Positions 39,600 to 52,230 of a DNA stretch of 64,000 bases are shown here, piece by piece. The notes beneath the pieces are model-generated. The model did no database searches. It had not been told where the DNA came from and saw only the letters and a program-made list of their open reading frames with translations. The DNA comes from Aphis gossypii. Lineage: Eukaryota > Arthropoda > Insecta > Hemiptera > Aphididae. A program made the translations under genes and the position numbers. The stretch lies in contig NC_065533.1 of the NCBI RefSeq assembly GCF_020184175.1, forward strand, positions 45,732,351 to 45,796,350, read 5' to 3'. Each line of letters begins with the position of its first letter. Position 1 is the stretch's first letter.

Positions 39600-42500
39600 G
39601 TAAGTAATTTATGTTGGTATTCAATAACATTTAAATGGTTGAAATATATTATTATCTATATTTAATAGTTTAATATGTTTACGTATCTTATTTTATTATT
39701 CTACTATCATACATATTTTGATACTGGTTTGTTATAGCCCCGCCGTGGCAAGTGAAAACTTTATAGCCCCGCCATTCAAGTTTGTTATCACCCTGCCATT
39801 CATATAACAACAGAATTTAAGTTATATTTAGGTATGTGGTGGCCCGTGGGCGGAGTGCATTGTGAGGGCCCCTTATGCATAAACAAAAAAATATTTTTTT
39901 TTTTATTAAAATATCATAAAATTGTTGGGCCCCTGGGCTGCAGCTCACTCAGCCCTCCTTAACCTTAACTGGGGCAACAAAAAACGTAGAGGGACAGATA
40001 GAAGTTTTTTAGACTCGTATTTGGCAGTATTTATGTGGTGATCAAAACTGAATAATAGTGATTCATTTGAAACCATTTTAAAAGATATAGCAGAATTTTG
40101 GGAATAACATAACGCATAAACATTTTTAATTATATCATTGTTTTATATTTATAATTATTCAATTTTTTTTTAATATATATCAATATATCGTTAATAAATA
40201 AATATTTTTAATTATACCACTGTTTTATATTTATTATTATTCAATTTTTTAATTTTAATACATATATAAGTATTTATTGTTATATGAATGTTGGGGTGAT
40301 AGCAAACCTGAGTGGCAGGACTATAAAGTTTTCACCTGCCACGGCGGGGCTATAACAAACCAGTACCCATATTTTAATTTAACTTAAATAGATACTGGAA
40401 AATCTTATGTTGGGTATAATATTGTTCATATTATTTTTATTCAGCAGTAATAAAATATTTTATTAAGATAATAAGTAGAGCGCAGATTTCTATGCAATTG
40501 CATATATTTTCCTTTTCATATTTTTGGATTTTTGTCAGTAATCTTTACTAATTATAATAACTTGAAGATACTGGCATAATTTTTTTTGCATGTTTAATAG
40601 TTATTGCATATTTTTACAAAATTTGAAATATAATGTATATTAAACCGAAAATTTAAAAATAAAATAATATTTCGTCAAGTAGGAATATTACAAATAATTT
40701 TGTTGGCATTAAATAATAACTAAAATAAAGTTGAGATGAGTAATCGATTACGATAAACGTATAAGTCTATCTATAATCTTAATTTATCTTGCTGTATCAG
40801 TCAGTTGTTGACATACCACTCAGTTATGTTGGTTGATGTTTAGTCCATAAATCGTAAATATGCCAAAAATAAGTAGTTGATTTGCAATAAAGACAATAGA
40901 TTTCCTCTACAAACAAAGACATTAAGATTTTCACTACTGATAGAAAAATTGTATTTTTCAACCTTTGTTAAATAAATAAAAAAACAATTCTTGCACGTTT
41001 TCATGATTTTTAATGCATATTATATGGCATATTTCGATAGTTTTTAGTGCATAAAAATTTGAGCTCTTCTATAAGTATATAACTTTTGGATTGACCTACC
41101 TACATAAGTACTTTTTCTATTCTGTTAATTTTATTTTAAGATATTTTTATATTTTATTTTCTTTTAGAAAATAAAAAAACATTTTCATTACATGTACGAT
41201 TTTGTAATGATAATGGCAGACGAAGTTGGGCCAAAGTTGTAGAAATGTATGATGGAAAAGATAAGTTGCTTGAAAAACATCCTAATGGTTTAGTAAGTTG
41301 AATGATTTATTATGAGAATATATTTAACTCATTAGGATTAGATAAATTCAATCAAACAAAATTGATGAAGTATATAGTTGATTTCTTTATACAATATATA
41401 TATTTTTAAATTTATACTGTTAGTTTTGTTTATTTAATATTTCTTAAGAACTATAAGACACAAAATCAACATTATACTAAAAAATAACAATTAATCATGA
41501 AAGAAATGGTAGTGATCAAAAATGTTTTGTTAATTAATACTTTATTTTTAATAATACATGCAAAGTCATAAGATTCTACTCTTAAGTGACGGCTATAAAC
41601 TAGGGTTACCAGATTATTATTATCCATAACTAAGACGTGTTTAAATAAAAAAAACTAATAGGCTATCTCCCAATATGGAGTCTACCAGAATAATTTATTT
41701 CTTACAGTCAGAGGCGCCCGCAGAGAGAGGGGCAGTGGGTGCCATTGCACCTACTGATATTTTTTTATAAACAAAATAATCACTGTGCACATGAGATTCA
41801 ATAACTTTATTTTATAAAATTTCGGTGTTCATAAAAGCTCATATTAGTGAATTACCTACTGTACAAATAATATTTTTGATTGTCTTAGTTTTACCAAAAT
41901 AACATAATGTTATTGCGAGTATGTGAATATATAACTTGCATTTAATTTTGTACCCACTGAGCTGATTTTTTGCAGGCCTGATACTAGTGTTGACACTCGC
42001 TCAGTCAAACAAAACAAAAATATCCCTCGACTTGCTATGCAACACCATCTCAAGTTGGTTACTGGGGTAGAAATGGTTAGAATCATTATCTATAACAAAT
42101 GTATAAAATTCTTTTACAAGCATTTTAAAAGTTAAAAAAGATTTTTTGAGTTTAAATTTAAAAAAAAAAGTTGTTTCATCACTTTCATCACAAATTACAC
42201 AAAACCGACTAACATGTTATTAGTTGTTATAATAATTTTATATTATGAAAAATTAAGATATAAAACATATATTGAATTGATAGGTAATAAACTAATAAAT
42301 AGTATTAATGCGGGATTCTCTGCTATAGGTAGGTATAACACATAACATTGGTAGACCGCATACTATACTCATACTTATAGTTAGGTAGTTCACAAAACAG
42401 AGTTAGACCGCATGGTGCATATTGGGAGATAGCTAAAAAATTATAACTATAGTCTGTCTCACGAAAGAAAGGTACCGTTTCGCACATGTAGACTATAGAC

Positions 42501-45500
42501 CATGAACCACCAGATTGGGAAAGTTTGAGACAGCTCAGTAGTAAAATTATTTTTTCCTAATCTGGTGGTGCGTCGTGCCGCAGGTGGTCCGTGATCAACA
42601 GTCTTCATGTTCGAAACGATACCTTTCTTTAGTGAGACAAACTATAATTATACTTAATCTGTATCTAGAATACCTATCTTATCTTCTAACCATCAGTTAT
42701 TATGTTATCCTTCAATTTCTTAATCGGTATTAAATATAGTATGTACATTGTACAGTAGGATAAATAATAAATTAGTAAACCAAAGTTAACATTTCTTAAA
42801 GTAAGATTAGATAAATAGCATGTGAATAATATGACATAGAAACAACTTGTTTTTGTCAATCATTTATATCAATTTTTTTAGATAGATTAACATTTGATAA
42901 ATAGCTGAAAAATTTTTCAATCTTTCACTAGTAACTACAATATGCTACTGTAAAGTAGAATCTTAAGACATCAAAAAAGACAATTAAAAGTTTTTATTCA
43001 GAAAAAGTTTGGTGTAAACAATTTTTTTTTATTAATTAAATTAAAAGTTATTTTTGTGGTGTTTATAGGCTTTTTTTTTGTATTTACTTGAAAACCAGAA
43101 TGGACATGGTCTATTGTAATATATTTATTTCAAAAAGTTGAATGTATTTAATTTAAAATTATAATATATTATATTATATTAAGTGTTGTACTATAAAGGG
43201 TGATTTTTTTTATCAAAAACACTCAATATTTCAAAAAGTATATATTTTATTATTATATTTTATTTACACTCAATAAACACTTCCCAAAACTACTACCCAA
43301 CTTTGAGAAGAAGCTATATCTCATCAACGGATTAACGAAAAATGAAAATTTGAATGCAATAATACATAAAAAAAAAATAATCATTAATTTATGAAATTTT
43401 AAGTATAGGTTGTCATTTGAAAATTAAAAGTTGATAGTAGTTTACCCAATAAATATAAGGGTGAAAATAGGGAAGAGTTCTACAATTTTAGAACAGTATG
43501 GATCTTAAATTTTTTTAAAAAAAAAATATGAAAAAGTCAATGCTTTTTCAAATAATGAGTGTTGTTTGATAAAAAAATTACCCTTTATACAGTGAATTTA
43601 TTTTTTAATATTGTTCCAAATTCAACTTACAAAAGTTACACGATGTATTTATATTTAAATGTATACAACTATTAATATTTTAATTAACTATTTTATTTAA
43701 AATATAAATATCATATATTTTAAGGGTAATCATAGAGATATTATAAATTTATCACGTTCAACTAGTAGTTTAGATGACGGTATCAAATTATCTAATGCAT
43801 TTTTTTTGTAATAATTCTTAATGTTTATAGGCATTGATAAAGAATAGTTTGAAGCAAATGACAGTGTGGGATGCAGCAGTAAAAGAAGCTGATAATTGGT
43901 TGAAAGTAAAAAGGTAATACTATACTTAAAATTATAGATTAGATTATTAATTATATTTTTAACTCCTTCCAATGTGATAAAATATACACAATTTTCTTCT
44001 AAAAAAAAAAAAATACTCATCTTACACTAGGACAAATAGTTAACCTATTAAATATTTATTTTTCTTATTTACAGTGTCTGTTGGTTGAATTTAAAAAAAA
44101 AATATGTTTCCTATTATTTAATTTAGATTAATATCTATATGATCTATATGGCTTTTAATTTATATGAATCCTTATTAGCCTTATTTTTAACATTTTGTTG
44201 TTTACCTTTATTGGATCGACCAATTTTGTTGATTGTTATTTTAATTATATGACCATATATACTTATGAGTTTATGATTAGAAAATAATATAATGGTATTG
44301 ATTAGTGCAACTTAAATTATTATCATATCAGAAAGATAAATGTTTTGTAGGCCTTTTATCACATTTCCACTGTCTTAAATATGTTTAAAATCAACTTAGA
44401 ATGGAATAATTATACTAATAAATTATTTATTTTGGCTGCATGTTACTTTTGTCCCCTAAGATAGATGATAAGAATTTGAAATATTACTTACTTCGGGTAT
44501 GTTGCATCCCAAATAATAATATTTTAATTACAATATGATTTAGAATGTTGAAATAATAAGAATTATTTAATAGTCAAAAAGGTATCAACAATGATATTAT
44601 TATTCTCAGTCATATTTTTACCATAACTTATTATCTATGTAATTTAATAAATGATGATAAATACCCTAAACTACATCCTGAGTAGATGTGATGTTTTAGA
44701 GATATACAAATGAAGTACCTAACCTAACCTGTCTATGAACAATTTATAATTTTATTTTTAGTCAACACTATTACATATTACAATAGGTATTAACGTACAT
44801 GATAAATTAAATATGGCAATTTAGATATTATGTAATTTAAAAGAAATATCTTATGATGAAAGTATTTTTAAAAATGTTGTTAAAATTACTTTAAAATGAA
44901 AAATCAAAATAAAATTGTAAATGAAGTGAGTGTTCCACTTGTCTTTTGCAAACCCTTAATTAATTTGAATTATTTCATTTGAAATATAATTTTTAATTTT
45001 ATCACTAACACCTTTATAATAATTTTATGTTCATCAGTCTTATAAAATCTCAAATTAATTCATATATTCTTATGAACAGTTAGATTAAATCAAAACAAAA
45101 TTAGTCGAGTGACTAAAAAGATAAAATAAATAGTATCTAATTTAAAATCATTTTTTTTAACAATATGATAATATACATATCTATATTTTAGTTTTGTGTA
45201 TCTACATTTAGATCTGAAATAAGCAAATTTATTGAAATATTAATTTAATGTTATAATTATTAAATATAAAAATTTACATACCTATATTTAGATGGTTTTT
45301 TTTTGTATTTGTGTTTAACTGTAAAATTATATAGTTACAAAATTATTATTTGGTGCACAATTAAAATGTCAATAAATATCACAAATAAGTCGTGTCCTAA
45401 CCGCAACTGCTGTCAAACTTAATGAATATAAAAATTATATGACAAATAAATCAGAATAGTAACAGATGGTGGCTTATATATATTTTTTATTGTAATTGTA

Positions 45501-48500
45501 AATTTTCAAATAGTGTACATGTAAGGTACTAGAAAAAAAAGAATGAAACATTTATGATTGTAAATTTTATTTTCAAAGCACTTAGTAAACATGGAAATTA
45601 TTGATCATTAATGTAAAATTGTTGCTACCAACATTTTTCATTATTATTTAGTCTATCTGCAGTTTAATAGTTTAAATTTGTATTCATCAAGGTTCTTATT
45701 TTATTAGTATTTTATACTTCAAGTTAAATTATAAATATAACATTTGCATGAAATGATATTATAGCTAAAAAAATATATAATCCATGTATTGCACGATGAG
45801 AATTTTTTTTTCTTTTCTAAAATGTATGAATATTATATTCTTTTTTAGTATAAAATAATAATAAAAATGTAAATGTCAATGTTATAATAGTTTAGAATAT
45901 TGTTAAAACCTTGTACATGAAAGTCTTAATAATTGAAAATGTAATTTACCTTTCAGAAATGAAAGAATGGTCAGATTTTCCAACAGAAATGGTTTGAGTC
46001 TTTCTGAAATGAATGGTTTGGGTGCTTCCAAACCAAAGAGTCCTCATCCGGGCTCTTCCAAAACAAGGAATAGGAGTTCAAAATTCAAAACTGCTTCTAA
46101 TCAACCTCATGATGGCTCTTACATTCCTACAGTCGTGAGTTATATCATTTATTATTAATAATTACTGTTTTTTTCTAATGATAAGTTATGTATCCTTAGG
46201 AAGAATTTTTAGCTAGCAGGAGAGCTATTGATCTTGCTGCTCAAGCAGCAAAATGTGAACCAAGTACAAGTGGTTCTCATGTTATGAAAAGTAGAGCTAG
46301 TTCTAGTAGTTCTTCTATGCCTCAATGCTATGTCAAGTTAAAAGATATAGCGAATACAAAACCTATGGCTACACTTTTGGAAAAACCTATGGAAAAACCT
46401 ATAGAGCTGCCAAAAAAAGCTGTAAAAAGGAAATTTGTTGTTGATCCAGAAAAGAAAAAGTTACGGGAAGCTTTAAAGAAAAAAAAAGCCAAAAGAGCAT
46501 TGCAAGTTAAAAAATATGGTTTCTCTTATTCTTCATCAGAATATGAAAGTACTGACGATGAAGCCCCACCCTTGGTACCTTTCAATCCGAATCGGAAGGT
46601 GTTGCAAACATTAAAAAATGCAATAGCGTACGTATTAATTAAATAGTTTTCTTAATAAATCATAAATATATTTTTATTTAATTGTATATGTTATTGTTAA
46701 TATAAATTGCTTAGTTGACCCCTAGGCTCCCTAGGCTATAATTACTTGTGATACTATTAAAAATAACTTTTGGTACTTGAATTTCTTTCTGTACATACTT
46801 GGTTAAAAGTTAGTGAATGTAATAATGCAGCAATTGTTTTGTTTTTTCTCTGGATAGGTTAGGTTGAAGTAATAAAATTGCCATCCTATCATTTAAAAGG
46901 CAACCGTAAACCAACACTTAAAATGTTTTATTAGTATTTGTCCTTTCTAATAACCCCCATAGTATATCGATATATCACCATAGCCAACAGATCATAAAAC
47001 TAGCAAAACGATTGACTAAGTATTTCACTATTTTTTATGCATATAACAATTTGAAATTGTTTTATTCAATCTTTTGACATGAATAATATTAATAATGATA
47101 ATTGAATGTATTATAGATATCATGTATACCTATTAGATTACATAATTTAACTTGCCCTTTTGCTTGTTATTATTTCAAAATTTTGTTAAATAAAGAGTAT
47201 GATAATTTTTTTAATTTAAAATGCTAATCATAAGTAAGACATTAAGTAGAATTTTATTTATATGTTAAGTTGTTTCTATAATATTAAAGTTTGACTCAAG
47301 AATAAATCCCTGGATAAATATTTTCTTTTTGTTTGAATTCTGATGAAAGTGGCATTTTTGTTTGGTAATTTCATATTAGACTTATTAGTATATAATGGTT
47401 GTAAACCATTCAAGGCAACTACATTAGTAATATATACGATTGGGATTTGAAAGCAATATAATTAATAAAATAAAAAGCATTTAAAATGTAAAAAACAGAA
47501 TTTAATTTATGTAAAAAGCAATACAAAAATATACTACAAAATGAAATATAAATACTAACAAGTTAATATTAAAAAAATAATTTGACGGATGCGGATTGAC
47601 GAACAATCTTGAATCTACGCATTATGAACATACCTTAATCTTTACATAGGTAGTACGGGCACAGAATAACCAGAAACGACACACACTGAACACTCAAAAT
47701 GTTGTTTAACTTGGTGGAATATCAGTGTATTCCATGTATACAATAAAAATGTAAAATTCAAAAGTATGTTTACTTGCATTTATGTGAACAATAATTATTG
47801 TACTAGTTGTATTATTTTATTAGGCTAAAGATAATTGCCTCCGTTATCTTTCTACCGGCAGCACTTATATTCCACCAGGTGTTGCAAATCTGTGCCCCAT
47901 AAGAACCCTTGTTAAACTGAAAAGGGGTCTCTTCTGGTTATTCTGTGGTACGGGTACTTTTATGGCCGTATCAAATACTTGATAAGACAAAAATGGATAG
48001 AATATTCAGCAATATTGATAAATATTGCAAAGAATAAAACTCATTTGTACCGATAATATGTAAGCTGTGTATAAAATTATTAAATCCACTGAAATTAAAC
48101 ACAAAAAATATATTAACAATTACAAAAAGCAAAAAAAGCAAAGAGTCATTTATAAGTAAAAACGGCAAAAAAAAATACATCAATCATCTTAAAAATTAAA
48201 TTAAATACATTTTTGTATAAAAATTATTTTTCTATTATGATTATTAAAAGAAAGGATTTTGCCTTCAAATCGGAACCAACCCTAGTAATATATATAATGA
48301 CATATTTCAATAATAAAATGTATTTTATAAACATTAGTATTACAAATTTTATTCAATAATTTTATATTTTAGGAATTTAGAATCTGAAGGAATACAAAGA
48401 CTTAAAGAAAAAAGAATTTTAATTAAGGCTATAAGACTTGCTGAAAGAACTTCTAACTTCAACAAAAAGAAAGTGGAAGAGGAAGAGTCTGATGAATATT

Positions 48501-48502
48501 AA
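39223..48502 (+). CDS. PWWP-domain protein (NSD-like PWWP), 435 aa, six coding exons
   Basis: Probable chromatin reader. Start ATG 39236, 13 bases into its exon; stop TAA 48500-48502. Exons 39236-39599, 41168-41292, 43831-43913, 45957-46134, 46200-46627 and 48373-48502 join in frame with AG/GT borders and total 1308 bases. Residues 1-85 are acidic and Ser-rich with three tandem SPIKE(K/E) repeats at 50-67. A PWWP domain spans about 87-165: GDIVWAKIGKYPFWP at 90-104, then SLHVRFCNDNGRRSWAKV. The following helix with W and KEAD (about 164-190) fits the end of the first PWWP of NSD methyltransferases. Residues 191-392 are basic and Ser-rich, with KKKLREALKKKKAKRAL, and the end is acidic (EEEESDEY). 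No SET, PHD or AWS domain is present. PWWP domains bind methylated H3K36 nucleosomes; that role here is inferred. AATAAA at 48880 is a likely polyadenylation signal. Confidence 0.88.
39722..40365. mobile_element. 0.64-kb TIR element in the PWWP gene intron
   Basis: Left end TACTGGTTTGTTATAGCCCC and right end GGGGCTATAACAAACCAGTA are exact inverted copies; pairing continues through GCCGTGGCA.GTGAAAACTTTATAG and, less exactly, TTTGTTATCACCC. A GC-richer middle (39840-39980) lies between AT-rich blocks. No transposase frame. Confidence 0.75.
41168..41292 (+). CDS. PWWP gene exon 2
   Basis: Acceptor TTTTAG, donor GTAAGT. Encodes the second half of the PWWP domain (FSLHVRFCNDNGRRSWAKVV, then EMYDGKDKLLEKHPNGL), the place where the beta-barrel aromatic cage closes. 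Ends phase 0. Confidence 0.9.
41660..42434. mobile_element. TIR element with TAGCTATCTCCCAATATG ends
   Basis: Left TAGGCTATCTCCCAATATG and right CATATTGGGAGATAGCTA are inverted copies, and TCTACCAG on the left has a counterpart near 42349 (TGGTAGACCGCAT). A block beginning GAGGCGCCCGCAG near 41711 looks like a second repeat nested inside. TA lies at the ends. Confidence 0.55.
42451..42642. mobile_element. 0.19-kb MITE with TIR AGTYTGTCTCACKAAAGAAAGG
   Basis: Left AGTCTGTCTCACGAAAGAAA and right TTTCTTTAGTGAGACAAACT pair over about 40 bases including GGTACCGTTTCG; a second inner palindrome (CCACCAGATT...AATCTGGTGG) is nested. TA lies at both borders. It starts 16 bases after the end of the element at 41660-42434. 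Confidence 0.75.
43831..43913 (+). CDS. PWWP gene exon 3
   Basis: Acceptor TTTATAG, donor GTAATA. Encodes a helical stretch (ALIKNSLKQMTVWDAAVKEA, then DNWLKVK) that follows the PWWP barrel and resembles the helix after the first PWWP of NSD proteins. Leaves two bases. Confidence 0.88.
45957..46134 (+). CDS. PWWP gene exon 4
   Basis: Acceptor TTTCAG, donor GTGAGT. Low-complexity Ser/Lys/Asn-rich sequence (NGLSLSEMNGLGASKPKSPH onward), likely disordered. It enters with one base and ends in phase 0. Confidence 0.88.
46200..46627 (+). CDS. PWWP gene exon 5
   Basis: Acceptor CCTTAG, donor GTACGT. Encodes EEFLASRRAIDLAAQAAKCE, a Ser run, EKPMEKPIELPKK, a very basic helix (KKKLREALKKKKAKRAL, possible nuclear localisation or DNA contact) and an acidic SSSEYESTDDE. 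Leaves two bases. Confidence 0.9.
47653..47957. mobile_element. 0.3-kb inverted-repeat element in the PWWP gene intron
   Basis: GTACGGGCACAGAATAACCAGAA at the left and its imperfect complement (TTCTGGTTATTCTGTG, GTACGGGTAC) at the right. The GTAC words are arranged differently at the two ends, so borders are approximate. Confidence 0.5.
48373..48502 (+). CDS. PWWP gene terminal exon
   Basis: Acceptor TTTTAG; completes the split Ala codon, then NLESEGIQRLKEKRILIKAI, RLAERTSNFNKKKVEEEESDEY and TAA. Basic helix followed by an acidic tail. Confidence 0.9.
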
Positions 48503-49939
48503 CAGTATAATATATTTTTGTAAAGATGTATCTTATTTAGTAAGTAAAATATTAATATAATGTAACTGTATATAAAGTTATACTGCAATTCACTGCATTG
48601 AAGAAAAACATTTTTATTTTTAATACTTTAAAGACTCTGTTTCATATTAATGTCGTGATATAGTTATTTATTATGTATAATTTAAGGTGCTAATGGCATA
48701 TAACCATACTTTAACTTAACTACATTTATTTAAGAAGGAAACAAAATATATAATATCAGAAGTCTTTTTTTTACACTTGTTATCATTTTAAATTAAATTT
48801 TCTTTTTTTACAGTAAGAATTAAATTTTGTAGTACTTGACATTCATGTACATTTTTGTAAATAAGTTTAAAATGATTATAATAAAGGAATATATCTCATT
48901 TAGTGTTCTAGTTGTGTTTTATCTTATAATTTATACATTTCCTTGTTTTTTTTTTTTATTCTTATTATCATAGATGCAATATTTTACATGTGTTGATTTA
49001 AATATTGTTAATTTTTTTGCAATGGAGATATATCAAAAAATATTCTCTGAACAAAATTATAGTGTTCATAAATAAATAGGTAAATACCTGTTAAGAATAC
49101 TGTCTCATTGATTAGCTTGCAATGAATTTTATTTTGTAGACCCAATAAGTATTAAATGTTATTTGAAAGTAAAATATAATATGTAAGCTAGAATTGTTGA
49201 AAATTCTAATCTATGTTGGTGATTATCTATAGCCTATGCAAAAGGTATTACACTTTTTGTAGTACTATATGCTACATATTATACAATGTTATTAGATTTT
49301 ATTTGCCCTAATTGACATTTTTTTTGTTCATTATAAAAATTAAAAATACATTTTAACATTAGAACTACTTACGAAACACAAGTTATATAAAAGTTATACA
49401 TGCTGTTAAGAATGTCTACACATATTTTAAAATTTGATGATTGAAAAAATGAAATTGTGTAAAAAGTATAATTGATGTTGAAGTTATAGTTCATCATACT
49501 TGGGAAATAGCCAAATAGAATGGGATAAATTGGTAAATTTCAATCATTCTAATAATTTTCACTAGGCTTTTATTTGAAAAACTTCCCAAAAAAAGTAATG
49601 GGACAGTTACATTTGAAAAAATTATGAATAAATGATGATGCAATCTTGGGAAATATTGAAATAAAAAAAAAATATCAACTTAAAACAGTGATAAATTATT
49701 TTAAAATTTGTCCTATATGTGTGTAAGACGTTGATAAATAATGCTTATGCAATACAATAAAAATTAATGCTTATAAAAATACATTTTTTGTTCTCACAAT
49801 GATTCTCATAGACCAAAATATGTTCACAAGTAAATTGTAAAAAGACATTTTTTTAAATTATAATTAAAACTAGAATATGATATAATAGTAATATAAACAA
49901 GAATAATTTTTTTTAAATACCTACTATTTAGTATTTCAG

Positions 49940-51130
49940 GAAATTTTAAAGAAACCTGTGTATTGTTTTCCAAACACGTGCCCGATTTTGCTGAAAAATT
50001 CAAAAATACTACCAACTATACAAGTCATCTAATACAAGAGCTACTTATTAGTCTGTGTACTCTTAGTGTAAGGGACACAATTATACACGAAATTGGAGAT
50101 GGTATATTTGGTGTGATGTGTGACGAAGCACGGTTAGTACATAGTATTTATTAATGACTTCAATAATAAAATAATTAATATTAATCATTAGCTTTATTAT
50201 AAATGTGTATTATTTCGATGTACTTTCAGTTGTTATAAGGAAGAACAAATGGCTCTATGTGTTCGGTATACAAAATATTTAAATATATATGAAAGATTTC
50301 TCGGATTGGTTGTTCTCTAAAACAAGATGCCCAAGCATTAAGTCAACATATTTTGGATTATTTCAAAGTTTGTAGTTTAAGTGACAAAGCTCAAATTATT
50401 GGGCAATCATATGATGGGGCTAGTGTTATGGCTGGAAAATATAATGGTGTACAAGCTGAAATCCAAAACAAATATTCTTGCGCAGTTTATACTCATTGTA
50501 TAGCATCGTGTTAATCTGGTTGTTGTCGATATGTGCAAATTTGTGAGAGTAAGTGTAGAAGAAGTGTTGTAAAATTTAGTAAAATAGAATTATAATTTAA
50601 TATGTTACATTTTTTAAATTATTATTTAAGGAAACTAGATGTCTATTTAATACATTAGATAGTTTATATTATGTTCATTTTTCTTATCCCACAAAAAATC
50701 AACGACTCATCGACATGCAAAAAAAATTAGGGCTCAAAATTAAAACAATTGGTAGAATAAGCGAAACAAGATGGAATTGTCGGTACAAAAATTGTGATGC
50801 TATTATAGACTGTTACCAAGAGATTATTTATGTCTTGCAAGAAGAAATAAAAAATGACAATGACAAAGATGTTAATGAAGCTATAGGTAATATATAAAAA
50901 ATGTTACACATTTTACTGTTATTTTTTAAATGATCTTAATACAAATTTTACACTTCATTAGGAATTTTTACTAACTTGCAAAAAAGTTCTTTTATTGTAA
51001 ATTTGTTTGTTATGCGCCAAGTACTTAGTATCATTAATGTTCTAAGTAATATGATGCAAGATAAAAATGCCACCTTAGGGAAATCAGTTTGTTTCTTGTA
51101 AAACAATAGAATTTATTGAATGCTTTATTG
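49940..51130 (+). pseudogene. Decayed DUF4371 / ZMYM1-like gene fragment
   Basis: Domain of hAT-derived proteins annotated as zinc finger MYM-type 1-like or DUF4371. Exon pieces 49940-50132 (FSKHVPDFAEKFKNTTNYTS, ..GIFGVMCDEA), 50230-50548 (CYKEEQMALCVRYTKYL; DYFKVC.LSDKAQIIGQSYDG; ASVMAGKYNGVQAEI), 50631-50886 (GLKIKTIGRISETRWNCRYK) and 50962 onward (GIFTNLQKSSFIVNL). MCDEA, SYDGASVM and TRW are family landmarks. Splice borders and phases between pieces are intact, but exon 50230-50548 has at least two frame breaks (about 50305-50312 and 50505-50515) and the last piece breaks again near 51085-51095. No N-terminal zinc finger or full C-terminal dimerisation domain was found. A broken copy of a spliced gene rather than a retrocopy. 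Confidence 0.75.
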
Positions 51131-51136
51131 TTTCAG

Positions 51137-51214
51137 ACTGAATTGAGTATATTTTTTCAAGAATCTTCTGTATCAAGTTGCAGTCAAAATTCAGCACAGT
51201 TTGGGTTTGGACAA
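51137..51214 (+). CDS. Orphan exon a: Ser/Gln-rich, unrecognised protein
   Basis: Acceptor TTTCAG, donor GTGAGT, 26 codons phase 0: TELSIFFQESSVSSCSQNSA then QFGFGQ. Clean splice borders and no stop codon. It reads as the start of a three-exon 3' end with 51274 and 52231; the upstream exons were not found between here and the end of the PWWP gene. Confidence 0.55.
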
Positions 51215-51273
51215 GTGAGTTATTTCTATTGAAAATTAATAGTAGTATTTTAATATTTATATTATTTTTTCAG

Positions 51274-51382
51274 ATGACCCCGTGTAATACTCCAGCTACA
51301 CCACCTAATTTTCCTGACACTCTGATTGCCTTTTCACGTATGACAACTACATCTGAAAATTCAAAACTGGGATCATCACCGA
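51274..51382 (+). CDS. Orphan exon b: Thr/Pro-rich, unrecognised protein
   Basis: Acceptor TTCAG, donor GTGAGT. Encodes MTPCNTPATPPNFPDTLIAF then SRMTTTSENSKLGSSP, the look of a disordered transcription-regulator tail. It leaves one base that completes Ser with the next exon. Translation from its own ATG is possible but an upstream exon in frame makes it more likely internal. Confidence 0.6.
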
Positions 51383-52230
51383 GTGAGTATACAAATGTCT
51401 TAAAGCACCTTACATTATATGACAAAAATGTAAACTGTATTTATGATTTTACAAGTGCTTTTATTTGATTACATAATGTTTTTGATATCCCATTTCTGAC
51501 TTGATGTTGTGATAGTGCAAACCTCACATCATCATCAAACTTTTTGAAGGTTCTCCATTTGTTTTTCTCCATGTTTCTTCCCTACCTATGAGAAACAAAT
51601 CCTTTTATTTTTTTCTGACTCGTTTCACCTCTTATAGAAAATATAACTGACAACTCCATAGAATGTTACACTGGCTTAGCCAAACTTAGTTTCATAACAC
51701 TTAACTTTTCTTTTTTTATTTATGTATATATATCCATTGTTAACTTTTATGTAACCAATGCCCTTGAAGTATCTAATTATCAAATAAGTAAATATTATTG
51801 AAATAGATAGAAATAGATACTAAATGCAGTATAGTATATTATATAATATTTACTAGAGCCCAAATTTTAGATGCCTACATTTTTTATTATTTTTTTGAAC
51901 GTCTTAAATAAAAACATATTTTTATAAAGTATGAATCTAAATAACATATTTTGGTTTTTTCCTTTTTACAACATTTTAAGGTCGTTTTGAACTACTTTTT
52001 TTTTAATTTAAAGACCAATTGAATTTATATTTAAATTCTAAGACCACAATTATTGTCAAATTAGATTGTTCATCATTATTAATACAATATATCAAAAATA
52101 AAATTCATAGTATATTTTACATATTATTTATAGAATAAAAATAATAAATTAGCATCTATTTTTCCTCTAATTACACTTGTGTTAAATTATTAAAATATTT
52201 TATAAAAATTATTTTTATTGTATGTTCTAG

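Noticed and set aside
43200..43394. Short frame in the PWWP intron
   Set aside because: AT-rich, Lys/Asn/Ile-dominated, no splice phase match with neighbouring exons.
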